Shown here: positions 1 to 11,361 of the stretch, in pieces
Layout of the letters: every line of letters begins with the position of its first letter
Position numbering within the stretch: the first letter of the stretch is position 1
Source: Leucaena leucocephala
Lineage: Eukaryota > Streptophyta > Magnoliopsida > Fabales > Fabaceae
Assembly: GCA_037074615.1 (NCBI GenBank)
Contig: CM073532.1
Span: 10,175,501 to 10,239,500 of the forward strand
Length of the DNA: 64,000 nucleotides
Reading direction: 5' to 3'
Program-made: the position numbers and the translations under genes
Notes under the pieces: generated by a model
Databases searched by the model: none
Seen by the model: the letters and a program-made list of their open reading frames with translations, nothing else
Told to the model about the DNA's origin: nothing

Positions 1-2728
1 AAGCAGAATCCTCTCTTCTTGCCTCAAGTAAACTGACTTCATTTCTCAACATATATTTATGAAGAAGAACATCAACCCACAAGCCTTTGTCTCCATTAAC
101 AAGTTTTCATGCAATTTTAGCTCCACACGCACGGTTGAAAGATCCTAACTTCTTGAACCCTAGCCCACCATATAATTTAGGTCTAACAATTTGATCCCAT
201 CCAATAGGTCTAACTTCTTGACCATTCCCCCATATAAAGTTCCTTTGCAATCTCTCCACTTCCTGACAAATTGAGGTTGGAACTTTAGTCACTTGCATAG
301 GATAAACAGGTATAGAACTCAAGACAGATTTGGCTAAGCTTATCCTACCAGCCACAGAAAGTGTACTCTCTTTCCATGTAGCGAGCTTAGATTTAACCCG
401 ATCAATAATGTATTGGAAAGTGTCTCTGGGTTTCCTCCCTCTGATGATTGGAAAACCTAGATACTTAACTATATCCACCGAAATAGACATTCCTGTAAAC
501 CCACTAATTTTTTTCCTCACATTTCCATGAACCTTTGGCGAAAAGAAGATTGAAGATTTGCTTTTATTGATCTTCTCCCCAGAGGCACGACAAAATTTAT
601 CCAAACAATTCATCATACACCTGGCTTGTTGCTCAGATGCCACTCCAAAAAGAAGAAGGTCATCTGCAAACATAAGATGAGAAATATAGGGTCCTCCCCT
701 AGTAATGAAAATTGGTTTCCAATCACCTGCATTCACTGTATCAGTAATAATATGGGATAATCTATCCATACAAAGAACAAACAATAGAGGTGAGATAGGA
801 TCTCCTTGACGAAGTCCTCTTTTAGGATAGAAAAATTCAGATTAAGAACCATTCCATAACAAATTATAAGAAACGGACGTAACACAATTCATAATAAGAT
901 TGATAAAGTTAGAATTTAAACCAACATCATTAAGAACCTGTTGAAGAAAGTCCCATCTAATACGATCATACGCTTTCTCCAAATCAATTTTTAAAGCCAT
1001 TAACCCAATCTTTCCTCTAGCTTTCTTCATTGTATGCATTATTTCTTGGCCAATTATAATATTGTCCTGTATGTGTCTACCCTTTATGAAGCTTGATTGA
1101 AAAGGAGAAATAATATCATCCATAACCTCCCTTAATTTACTAACAATCACTTTAGTAATGCATTTATAATGTACTGTACACAGAGCAATAGGTCTAAAGT
1201 GGCCAATCACCTCAATCTGATCCTTTTTTGGTATAAGAGAAATCAATGTCCTATTTGCATTAGCCTCAAATGAACCTCTCTCAAAAGCATTTTTCACAAA
1301 TTTGCAAAGAGAGTTACTCACCGCAGTCCAATTAGCTTGATAGAATATTGGAGAAAAACCATCAATACCAGGAGCCTTATATGGCCCCATAGAAAAGATA
1401 GCTTCCTTAATCTCCTTATCAGTTGGCAATTGTCCCATATCAGCCAAGCGAGCCTTAGCTTCCTCTGGAAAATTAGTCATAGTGTGCAAATTACAGGAAT
1501 TCGAAGACAAATCATCATATAGATTCTTAAAATAATCTATAGCCATCGATAACAATTTAGATTCATCCTCTATCCAGTTCCCATTATCATCTTTAAGCGA
1601 CATAACTCTATTTCTCCTTCTCCTCATTTTCGTTTTCAAATGATAATATCGTGTATTTCGATCACCTTTAGTAATCCATTCAGTTCTGGCATTTTGAAAC
1701 CACTTAATTTCCTCTAATGTTAAAGTCTAATCTAATTCAGATTGCAAATCATTTTCAAGAGATTTTAAAAATTTTGAATAAGTGTAAGCTGAAGAACTTT
1801 GTATACCATTTAACCGAGCTAGTAAGACTTTTTTCTTTTTTTCAACAAATCCAAAAATATTTTTGTTCCAATAAACAAGATCATTCCCTAATTTTTCCAA
1901 AGATTTATTGAAATCGTCATGTTCCATCCAAACCTCATCAAGAAATTGTTTGAAATTATCATGAGTTAACCACATAGCCTCAAATCTAAAAGGTTTATGT
2001 TTTCCAACAAAATAAGAATTTTGAAATTGCAAAACAATAGGATTATGATCAGAGAATTGAGTTCTTGGTAGTACCTTCAAAAAGCCTTCTGAAAGTAGAT
2101 CAAGAAAAAGAGAATTAGCTAAGTCGCGATCTAACCTTTCGTAAAGGCAAGAGTAACCAGCAATTCAGGGTTCTTTCCATGTAAATTTTGGTCCTTGGAA
2201 TCCCATGTCTGATAGTCCACACTCCCTTACTTTATCTTGGAACCAATTTATTCTACTATAATTACAAGTCACGCCACCAACTCTATCGGTTGACTGTAGA
2301 ATATCATTAAAATCACCATAAACTACCCACGGCATAGTAATGGAATTAGACAAATTCTTCATCTCATTCCATAATTCCTGTCGAAGATTAGAATGTGGAA
2401 TAGCATATATTGCTGTTAACAGAAATGGAGGACGACCGGCAATTTCACAATGTAAGTGAAAAAATTGCCTATTTTCAATGAGTACAGATACTTTGATTCG
2501 ATCCTTTTTCCATGCCGTTACCAAACCTCCCGAACATCCTAAACTGGGGATCATTCTTAATGCATCAAAACCCCAAGTCTGCAAAAATCCAAACCGAGAT
2601 TCTGAAGAGCATTTCGTTTCAGACAAAACGATGAGACTTGGATTAGGACCCAAGCAAACAACCTTTAAATTTCTGAGAAACCCATTAGCACAAGCCTCTC
2701 TTACATTCCAATATAATAAACTATCCAT
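1..2728 (-). pseudogene. LINE ORF2: AP endonuclease and reverse transcriptase
   Basis: The start is taken at the ATG complementary to 2726-2728 (MDSLLYWNVREACANGFL), the usual opening of plant LINE ORF2. Endonuclease motifs follow: N in YWNVR, E in LSETK, YGDFNDI, FTWKEP and SDHNPI. The RT domain has KAPGIDGFSPIFYQ, LIPKKD, FRPIALCTVHYKCITK, FQSSFIKGRHIQDNI, LKIDLEKAYDRIRWDFL, GLRQGDPISPLLFVLCMD and the catalytic FADD (LMFADDLLLF). Stops lie at 2165-2167 (TGA), 1727-1729 (TAG), 842-844 (TAA) and 107-109 (TGA), all in one frame with no frameshift. Past the last stop the frame still reads a typical LINE sequence (KLVNGDKGLWVDVLL) to the window edge. Confidence 0.93.
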
Positions 2729-2911
2729 AAAATAGATTATAATATGTGTAACCCAAGTCCAATCACGTAGGTCCATTAGTCTTCTTGAAGAAATTGGGTC
2801 TCGGGGACCATACTATTTTCCTCATTCTCACATATCTCATTAATAATAGGAAGTGGGCTTATATCCATACAGCCCAAATCTGGATCTCCTGGTTCAATTT
2901 CCTCTATTCTA

Positions 2912-2948
2912 ATATCATTAGCAAAAAAAAAAAAATATCATTAGCAAA
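2912..2948. repeat. 14 bp direct repeat flanking a pure poly(A) tract
   Basis: ATATCATTAGCAAA occurs at 2912-2925 and again at 2935-2948, separated only by nine A residues, in the LINE spacer between ORF1 and ORF2. The arrangement looks like a target-site duplication around a poly(A)-only retroinsertion. A simple slippage duplication would leave the same trace. Confidence 0.6.
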
Positions 2949-3123
2949 GAAATGGACCTTTGAATTTTGACCTTTACTTGGTCGGCCCATTAAGTCCCTT
3001 CCCATACACTCATGTCCAACTGTATCTTCTCCCATTAGATGCCCTGCTTCCGTCATTTTCCCGTTAGCCTTCTCCATTGTCAACATTAGCGCCTCTCCTT
3101 TCTTCTCACTGTGCAGCTCATCC

Positions 3124-3722
3124 CTACGTCTTTTTTCTTTCCTCGTCCCCTACACTCCCCATTTTAGTAGCCAGCCGTTCCCTACCCTCTATATCCTGCT
3201 GCTTCTTCCCTCTCAAATTCCTCTTTTCTCTCCCTTTAGATTGTCGTATCACACCGTAATCAGACGAAGGCGGCTGAGCAGGTTCTGCCTCCTGACCATT
3301 GACATTGTGATTGCTGTCCTTGTTGTACTGTTCATGCTCCAGATTTTCCACCTCGGCTAGGATTCCAAAACGAGAACCTCTAGTTTCCCGGCGAGTTGAC
3401 TCAGTCCTGTTGTCCTTCAGTTTTCTTTGCCGGCGAGGCTTCTGCACCACTTTCCACTGATCTCGGTTTGTACACTCTTCATTAGACGACTTCTCTAAGT
3501 TTCCTGGCTGTGGTTGATTTCTATTAGTTTCATTCTCATTTACTTCCTGCCTCTGCGTTCTGTTTGCACAAGATCAGAATCACTCCGATGACCATAAATA
3601 CCACAATTAGTGCAGAGCAGATGAAGACCCTCATATTCCATATAATAATCTTCCCCATCTAAAGAGAATCCAGCCATCAGTTGTTTCTCTAGATCAACAA
3701 GAACACAAATTCTCGTGTACTG
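3124..3722 (-). pseudogene. LINE ORF1, C-terminal part with zinc knuckle
   Basis: This is the continuation of ORF1 on the far side of the solo LTR. Just past the target duplication the minus strand reads TRICVLVDLEKQL, then YMEYEGLHLLCTNCGIYGHR, the linker and CCHC knuckle that normally follow DUF4283. The fourth zinc ligand is gone: where a Cys is expected after GHRSDS there is Asp. Further on are WKVVQKPRRQRK and GSRFGILAE, a basic linker and a conserved GSRF..L motif of LINE ORF1. Stop at 3124-3126. With the LTR removed, ORF1 would be about 460 codons, a usual size. A one-base frame change near the junction and an internal stop mark it as dead. Confidence 0.82.
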
Positions 3723-5296
3723 TGTAACATCCCAAATTTTTATTTATTTTTTAGCAGATTAAAAATATTATTTACTAATAAATTAAAGATATCAAATAAA
3801 TTAAAATCATTATAGTTTGATATTTTTATTAATTTCAATAAAAATAAAGATATCTGAATTATCCTACTATTATTTTTATTAAAATCCACGATTTGATTGA
3901 TGTTATAAATTAGGAATATATTGAGATTTATATTCAATTTAGATATGAATTCAAATTTTGAAGATGTGATTTAAATTTTAAATTATCATATCTTATGGGA
4001 TTCTCATAAATGATATAGATAATAATAATAATAATAAAATAAAATTATATTAGATAAAAAAAATATATTAAACCTAGATCCCTTTCTCACCTCTTTTTAT
4101 AGAGCCGTAACCTATTATTTCCTTCCTTCACATCACTCTTTCTCTCCTTCTGATCTCACCCTTGCAATAAAGGTACGCGTTTTCAATTCCTGTTCTCAAT
4201 TCCTCTTCCGTCTCTCCTTTTCTTTAGTGTTTATCATAGTGCTATACTTCCTTTTTTTTTTGGCCAAATCTTGTCCCCGTCACGCCACTGCTCTTCTTTT
4301 TGTCTTTTCATTTTGTCTCTTCCTTTTGTTAAGCAAGTTCTGCAAATATATAATATGTATATATATTTGAGTGTGGGTGTTGCATTAGGTGTGAGTTTCA
4401 ACGTTTTGCTTCACAAAGGAACCATCAAATATATACACATATGAAAAGTGACGTGATCACTTTTCCACTTTATCCTTTTTCTTTTTCAATAAAATAAGAA
4501 ACAAACTCACTCCATTGCAAATTATATGCACGTATGTATATTTATATATAGATATATAGATAGACTTAAATATAGTTATAAACAAAAACTCTACTTTAAA
4601 ATTTTTGAAAAGAATTCAAGGCTTCAACTTAAATTATTATTATTATTATTATATTAAACTAATTGAATTATAAATAAATATAAATTTAGAAAAAGATTCA
4701 TATTTTTCTGGGATAAGCTCTAAGATTCTAGAGGAGTTTTAGAATAATTTTAGAGTAGTATTAAGTATTATAATAATAGTTTTTGTGTAATGATTTTGTA
4801 GACTATCCTTGGAGTTCTGGAGTAACTCCTAAAAAAGCACCAGATAGTTGTGATTGATATTGTTATACACTGAGCCACCTGACTCGTGTAATTATTCCTT
4901 ATTTTGGCGAGAGGTAACCACTTTCCACTTATTGTGTGTGCTAGTGTGATGTTTGTGAGTGATTTGTTATATATAAATTTACTGGTATTTACGTGATTAT
5001 ATTGAGAAATTATTATTGATGATTTTATAAAACATAGTCTTGTGGGACCTGCAGTTTAATTTAGAAAGTTGAATTGAGAACAAAAACTTGTTACATCTGG
5101 TTATTGTCATTGGAAGGAAATTTATTACCTTGAGAAAAATTTTATTGAGATACTTATTGATGTTATTGGTTATTAAACTTGATATTATTGATTAATATTA
5201 TTATCTTGAGAATTATGCATTGGGGATTAGTGATGAGGGAGTTATATTTCTACCACATGGTATAGCCTCCATTGAAGCTAGATGGTTGGCTTTAGT

Positions 5297-5372
5297 CCCA
5301 CCTGTTTACCGAGGGACTTGCCCCACCTGTTTACCGAGGGGCCGCGACACCCCCACCTGTTTACTGAGGGGG
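5297..5372 (+). repeat. Threefold tandem repeat (CCCACCTGTTTACCGAGGG) in the solo LTR
   Basis: Three near-identical copies of CCCACCTGTTTACYGAGGG follow each other at about 25-30 bp spacing and vary slightly between copies. They lie in the central, relatively GC-rich part of the LTR. No function is evident. Confidence 0.8.
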
Positions 5373-6067
5373 AATAAACCCATGGTCCGGTCATGTGCTC
5401 TATAGATTTTGGCCGGTCTATAACACTTGACCGGTTAGCTTTTTGGGTGGCCAGTCATATGGTAGTTATCACTAGCCCATGGGTTCGGTCGGCGGGAATA
5501 AGGCGGTTCGGTTGGATTGAGGGGAGGAACTTGGGTGGGTCATCCATTGTATTATAATATGATGATATGTATTTTCTATATATTGTACTCTATAACTGTC
5601 CCACTTGACACCTCACGAGCACATATTAGTATGCATGATGAGTAGGATTGATGGTTACTGAGGCTTTTGTCTCACCCTATTTTTATTAACATTTTTCAGG
5701 AGTTAGTTCGATTGCTGGTTCGAACGGGAAGGCACCGGAGGCATAGTTGTGCTAGTGAACTGTACAACACCCTCCTTTTTATTTATGTGTTGAGTAGATG
5801 TATATTGCCACTATAGGGCCTACTTTCATTTATACTCTGATGATTTACCATTTTTATTATCGTACTGAATAATGGTTGCTGGTAGGAGGCCATAGCCTTT
5901 TAGGATTATGCATGTGACTTGGTGGACCCACACGAATTATTTGCAATATTATAAGTACTATTTGGGAATTTGCTTACTTCATGGGCATTATTGTGGTTTA
6001 CCCGAGTACGTCACCCGGGGGTCTATTCCATGAATTCGAATTGATAACTTTGATAAGGTTAAACGGG

Positions 6068-6412
6068 GGTTGAATCCTTTAACCATGTTAGTGGGGTCGA
6101 ATTTTTTCTAACATAGTTTTGCGCACGAAAATTATGTAAAGTTTTTATATCCATGATAGTCTCATTTATAAGTTTTACTCTTTTCTATCATGGATATCCT
6201 TTTCAACATAAGTTAAACCCTTTTAACCATGATAGTGCTTTAGGGTGGTTTTGTCTTTTTCCTATCATGGTTAACCTTCTAGAAGTAAAGTTTTCTTTCT
6301 TTAGTTTTGTCTTTTCTACCATGTTAAATATCGATCAAGTTCTTTTATAACCATGGTAATGTTGCTTTTAAAATTTAGTAAACTCTTTTCTACCATGGTT
6401 AACCCTTTTAAA
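6068..6412 (+). repeat. Array of alternating inverted motifs (TAACCATGRTAG / CTAYCATGGTTA)
   Basis: Near the 3' end of the solo LTR at least four pairs of short inverted repeats alternate: TATCCATGATAG with CTATCATGGATA, TAACCATGATAG with CTATCATGGTTA, and ATAACCATGGTA with TACCATGGTTAA, plus degenerate copies. Each pair could form a hairpin. The centre of several is CCATGG. Confidence 0.75.
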
Positions 6413-6472
6413 TTAAATCAAATTTATCTACAATATATTTTATTCATTTAATTAGAAGGATATTACATACTG

Positions 6473-7253
6473 ACCCCTTAATTGACAGGAAGTGTTCATA
6501 GCTACTTCCACTGTTTGCCCAATTCGGTTTCCAATAATAGTATTCTAAACATACATTAGGCATACGTACCCACACTGCTACCTTGTTAATAGTGGCTTTC
6601 TCTGGTCTGAAATTTGGTTCCCAAGGCCTCACCGTGAGATAGTGATCGTAGATCATCCAGGGACCCCCAGTTAACGCGTTGAAATAGTCTTGCTTGTTTG
6701 TCATCTTAACCACATAAAATCCATGGCTAATATTGATCACACTTAATACACCATTTTCCCCCCACATGGATTGTAATCTTGATTGTAAAGCTTTAAATCC
6801 AATATCTCTGTCAAGCAATTTGACTATGAGTGCTTTCCTCCATGCTTTGTAAAGCTTTTTCTTCATCTTTCCTGAGAAACAGAAAGTAGGAAAATTCCTG
6901 GTAGGATCTTCAATAGTTCTGCATATAGGCTCATCCTTTCCAAGATCTCCCTGTTTCGATGACTCTGACAATGTATCATCTGAATCCATTCCATCATCTC
7001 CTCCTTCCATCTCATCCTCAGAATGTTCGCTGGACACATCTACTCCTTTAAGCTTCTCTGCAAAGGAAGGTCCACCTTGAGTATATTCATTTCCTTTTGC
7101 ACCTAGTTTAGGCCAATGACCTTGAAAAAGCTTCTCATTTCCTTCCTTAATCCTGTCATTCTTAACTTTCTTAGAGCTACGTATCAGTAAATCTTCCTCC
7201 TCCTAAGAAGAAGGTACACCAGTCGAAATAGAACTTGAGAGAACAATGGCCAT
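6473..7253 (-). pseudogene. LINE ORF1, N-terminal part (DUF4283-type RNA-binding protein)
   Basis: The reading starts at the ATG whose complement is 7251-7253 (MAIVLSSS...). It meets a TAG at 7203-7205, then continues in the same frame through EEEDLLIRSSKKVK, a basic block typical of plant LINE ORF1 proteins, and SFAEKLKG. An acidic serine-rich stretch follows. The DUF4283 fold comes next, with IVKLLDRDIGFKALQSRL, GFYVVKM, GGPWMIYDHYLTVRPW and VAVWVRMP all recognisable. This family packages LINE RNA with ORF2. The frame runs into the solo LTR at 6467; the missing C-terminal half lies at 3722 and below. Confidence 0.85.
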
Positions 7254-7819
7254 GGGTTTGAAAACAGAGGATTTTAAATCTTCAATCGACTTCCCCAAAC
7301 AGAGCAGCAGACACAAATATGTTCCCTTTAGTTGCGACGAATGGGAACAGAATCCGCAGAATTACGAATTCAGCTGCCTTTTCAGCTTATATCGAAGCCC
7401 AAGCCCAAATTATGTCCAAACCCGATTCCTAAACATAAAATACATGAACCCTAGCCTCATTTGACAGATCCCTACACTCTATTCCCTCATTTTCTCTCTT
7501 CTCTACCAATTCTCATCACTTCCACCTTCCATCTTCCATCTTCTTCATCCCTTTCAATCCCCATGGGTTTGAGATTGGTGGCAACATCACCAAACTCCAT
7601 TTGTGGTTGAGGAGAGGTAGCAAAGGCTTAAGTTCCTAGAGCTTCAACGGAGAGTTATTTAGTGTCTCTCTATGTTTTCCATTATGTAATTTGATTTTCT
7701 AGATCTAGGTTGAGTCATTTATGTATTGTGATTTGAGCCCAATTTGGGATTGAGTCCATGGATTGAGATTTATGTAATTAGGGTTGATTTTGTAAGTTGA
7801 TTACTTGATGGTTTTATAT

Positions 7820-7855
<36 letters not shown>

Positions 7856-8490
7856 TTTTGTTTGAGTAATTCTCCTATTGAGTACTTTGATCATTAATTT
7901 CTAGCATATCTATGTATTGTGTTTTTTTTTTTGTTACAAAAATTTTTAGAAAGAGGTTGGGCTCACCTATTATATATTGTGTTTTGATCATGTTGATTTC
8001 TTTGAATTGAGGCTAAGGCCCAACATTGACATTTATAAGAGCTAGCTTCATTAAGTCGATTCTTATTACACCTTAATTCCCATTGCATTATTTAAATTAG
8101 GATAGCCATTGTACCATTCTCAAGAGACCATTATCATTTATTTTTCATATCCATTTCATCATATATTAAAAAGACAAAAAATATAGTAGTTAGGATTTTT
8201 ATATTCTTGCATTTAAATTGATTCATGAAAACCCAAACTATTTTACCCCTTGTAAATAGTGCATTTCATGGCATATAGGTTACTTAGGAAGTAATAAAAA
8301 GCTTATTCAGAAAAAAGAGAATGGCTTGAGGTTGTGGCTTGTTACAATCTTTAGTTAAATATTTTGATTAAAAAATCACCAAAGCTAAGGCACAAAAAGG
8401 TTTATAATCAAACATCCACACCAGAAGCTTCGTCGACAAACTTATTCTTCAAAACTCGACAAATGAGCTTGTCCAATGTTGACTTGGTTA
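7254..8490. other. Gene-free stretch upstream of the LINE
   Basis: No coding homology was recognised. The first 300 bases may include the LINE 5' UTR. A (TA)n microsatellite lies inside. The rest is AT-rich single-copy-like sequence. Confidence 0.5.
7820..7852. repeat. (TA)n microsatellite
   Basis: An almost uninterrupted TA dinucleotide run of about 15 units. Confidence 0.95.
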
Positions 8491-8496
8491 TGTATA

Positions 8497-8707
8497 ACTA
8501 AGGGCAATTTTGTAGTTCGCCCTTTCTGCCTAGGAGGGAAAATCGCATCCCCCCAAAATAGGTAGGATCGGAGTTTCCATTATAGAGGGGAAAATTTGTC
8601 ATGGAGGAAAAATTGGTTGACAGAATTTTAGCAACCAAAAAGCCTCTGGAAAAGGAAAATTTCCCTTTCCTTCCTCCAATTTTTAGCCAATCAAACGGCC
8701 CTAAATG
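8497..8707. mobile_element. Possible short non-autonomous DNA transposon
   Basis: The segment starts near AAGGGCAATTTTG and ends near CAAACGGCCCTAAA. Its ends share a short imperfect inverted repeat (TAAGGGC / TTAGGGC) and the GGGCCGTTTGATTGG wording often seen at MITE ends. No clear target duplication was found, so the call is tentative. Confidence 0.35.
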
Positions 8708-11175
8708 AGACAATCAAGGTACACATCCCTCCATATGAGCATCTTGTGAAATTACTATAAATATCAATATATCTATAAAATCTCTTCCACCAAGCTTCAT
8801 ACAGAAAAACGGCTTATCCATTGACTCTAAACTCAAATTACTATTCATAAGGAAAATAAAGCTTGATGCCAAAAACAGAAAACTACATTGGGTTTAATTT
8901 AAGCCTAGTCCTACATTAATGAAGCTTAGGACCTCCTGTGTGTCGAGTAGTCCCTGACACATTTTAAATTTCAAAATCTCTCTCTCTCTCTCTTGTCCCT
9001 CTCTTTCTTTCCCTCAACATCTGTATCAATCATTATTTTAATTTCAATTTTCAAAATTTCAAATTTTATCATGAATTTCAATAGCAATTATCATTTTCTT
9101 TTCCCTATCAACATTTTCTCATCCTTTACATTTCTCCCTCATCACTCACTATCTATCTCCCCCCCCCCCCTCAGTATTCTTTTTTTTTATTTCTCATATT
9201 TCCCTTGGAAGTGAATAGATGGTGGAGAGATCTGGTGACCATGATGACAATAGAGAAGCAACGATGAGGATGGTAATGACTGGGGGAGGCAAGACGAGGA
9301 CCCCACGGTGACGATAACATTGATGCCAATGGATAGAGTTTAAACTATGTAGAGTGGAGAGGGAGTAGAGGGAGTGTATAAATCCTGGCAGAGGGATCTC
9401 CTTCTCTATTCAAGTTCATCCAAGCTAGCAAGTTCATTCATGAATTCGTAAATTCACAGATCTAATTTGTGGTTCTCTAAGAAATGAAAAAGTATCGTGG
9501 CTCAAAGGAGTTAACAAGGGGTATAATCATACAAGGTAGGCCTTTGGCTAGTTTATTGGAGAAGGAAAATATCACTTAATATCTTGGTTTTTTTTTTACA
9601 CGCGGCTAATATTTTAATTTTATTTGTGGTATAATTTTACCCATAATCTTATTTTTCAAGTATAAAGAATTTTACCAAATTAAAAAGATTATGTGTAAAA
9701 TTGTATCAAATTAGAAAGATTATGAATGAAATTATATCATAAATAAGATTAAAATATTGGTCAAATCTAATAAATAAGATCAAGATATTATTTGCTACTT
9801 TACCCTTGTAGAAATGAGTGAAATCATTTCCAATCACACAAATGTAATTTGTGGGTTTGAATATGAGCCGGGACAAACACAAAAATATGATTCGTTAGGC
9901 CTAAATATCTTTCCAACAAAGGGTATACTTTCCAAATTCATTCATACAAAACTAAGTGATGCACCAATCTAAATCTCAATGCACTAAGGTATTCCCCCTC
10001 ATGAAGCTAATTTCTAGACCAAGATTAATCAAATATGAAACCATTAACCTTTGAAACATGCTTTATTCTCCAAAAACCTTTTGAAAACTGAGGCAACACT
10101 TGCAACTGTTTTTTTTTTCAAATAGAAATCAAAGAAAAGAGAGAACAAACAAATATCGTCTCTTTTTCCACAATTATAACTTAGTACAATTTATTATATA
10201 TAGCCCAACATGTAATTCAACAGTTTAATATCACAAAATTCAGTATCAATAGTTCCTTGTCATATTTAATACTCAGTGTTTTATGCATTATCAGCCTTAA
10301 GATCATAAGATAAACAATTCAAGTTCACTTAACTAACAAGTTTACTAGAAATATAAATTTCATATTTTCATTGTACATTTTTCATATAAAAATACTATAA
10401 CTAGGGTTACCTTCCCCGCGTGATGTGGTCGGGGAAGCTGGTACATTTAGAGTTATTTCATTTTAATTGAAATCAGGACTTGGCAAGACCTTTTATTTCT
10501 ACATCTAACGTATGAGCTTATTCATTAGTAATTATTTCATTTTAATTCTAATTAAGCAAACAAATCACTTTCAACGGGAAACAAATATCTCACAATTAAA
10601 AAATGTTTGTGAAACATTTTACGAGGGAAGTAGCAACAAACAAACGAAATGAGAAAGATATATAATTAATTGAGAATAAAAATAAAAAATATATATATTA
10701 AATGTTCATAGCTTATAAGAAGGACATGAGGGGTATATATTTATAATAATTAAAATACTAGCATATACTTATAATCACCTCAACTAAGTCAATCTACGTT
10801 GTAGATTAAATTATTCATCAATATAATACTAATTACTACAATAGCGTATAATTAGTAACTAAATCCCCCTATACATCACTAATTTTAACTCCTTAGAAAA
10901 ATCTCAATTTCATTACTACTCTTCATTTCTCCATTCCAATCATAATTCTATTATTCTTCAACTCTATTCTAATAATTTAAAGTTTGGGTTAAAGTATAAA
11001 AATACCTATGTATTTTTTTATAACCTAACGTCGTTACTTTTTGGATAGGTCCCACACTATTTTTGTAAAAGTACTAAAATATCCCTAACTTAAAAACTAA
11101 AAAAAATGTAAAATTATAAAAATATCCATAAATTTTTGCCATCAAACACCATATTTTTTTGGAGATACGTACAAA
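8708..11175. other. Gene-free AT-rich stretch
   Basis: No gene is supported. It contains a (CT)n tract at about 8977-8995, a poly(C) tract near 9160-9172 and scattered A/T runs. A small GC-richer patch at 9220-9330 has no recognisable coding homology. Confidence 0.5.
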
Positions 11176-11189
11176 TAAATTCAATTTTT

Positions 11190-11346
11190 TTTGTCTACCA
11201 GGTTCACCGGAGTTTTGCCCTGATTACATCTAGATCCGACCCACGTCGCGCACCTGGCTATGGTGGGTGAGTCTTCAAGGCTCAAACTCGAGACCTCACT
11301 TAAGTGATACCGAATTGCTTACCACTTGGACCAACTGTCGTTGGTA
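11190..11346 (-). mobile_element. SINE, copy 1
   Basis: Read on the minus strand, the element starts TACCAACGACAGTTGGTCC. It has a Pol III box A-like segment (complement of 11317-11336, containing GGTCCAAGTGGTAAGC) and a box B-like GAGTTTGAGCC (complement of 11279-11289). It ends in an A-rich tail. It is flanked by a 14 bp direct repeat TAAATTCAATTTTT (11176-11189 and 11347-11360), the expected LINE-type target duplication. Its tRNA-like head is degenerate and is not a tRNA gene. Confidence 0.85.
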
Positions 11347-11361
11347 TAAATTCAATTTTTA

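Larger units (their letters stand above)
3723..6467 (+). mobile_element. Solo LTR (long, gypsy-like) inserted in LINE ORF1
   Basis: The element begins TGTAACATCCC and ends TATTACA, so it has TG...CA ends. It is flanked by a perfect 5 bp duplication TACTG (3718-3722 and 6468-6472). Removing it rejoins the two halves of the LINE ORF1 homology. No gag or pol reading and no second LTR are present, so it is a solo LTR left by recombination, or a very short non-autonomous element. Inside are a TATA-like TTTTTATAGAG near 4095, a triplicated 28 bp motif near 5300-5372, and a run of inverted CCATGGTTAA-type motifs near the 3' end. The TGTAACATCCC start and long LTR suggest Ty3/gypsy, but the family is not proven. 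Confidence 0.9.
1..7253 (-). mobile_element. LINE retrotransposon, 3' end outside the window, split by a solo LTR
   Basis: The minus strand carries the two-ORF layout of a plant L1-type LINE. ORF1 has a DUF4283-like domain and a zinc knuckle. ORF2 has an endonuclease followed by a reverse transcriptase. The 5' edge is set here at the first ORF1 methionine (7253); the 5' UTR probably extends to higher coordinates but its limit is not visible. The 3' part (end of RT, C-terminal domain, poly(A)) lies beyond base 1. A 2745 bp solo LTR (3723-6467) interrupts ORF1. The copy is dead, because ORF2 has four in-frame stops and ORF1 has a stop and a frame change, but domain order is intact. Confidence 0.93.

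Noticed and set aside
330..530. Plus-strand open frame
   Set aside because: It is antisense to LINE ORF2 and has no homology of its own.
3723..6467. Complete short retroelement rather than a solo LTR
   Set aside because: No internal repeat of the terminal sequence, no PBS after a first LTR and no coding region were found; a very short non-autonomous element remains a minor possibility.
8498..8713. Minus-strand open frame of 71 codons
   Set aside because: It coincides with a probable MITE and has no protein homology.
11317..11346. tRNA-like head with box A and box B
   Set aside because: No cloverleaf can be drawn and the unit has a 14 bp target duplication; it is a SINE.
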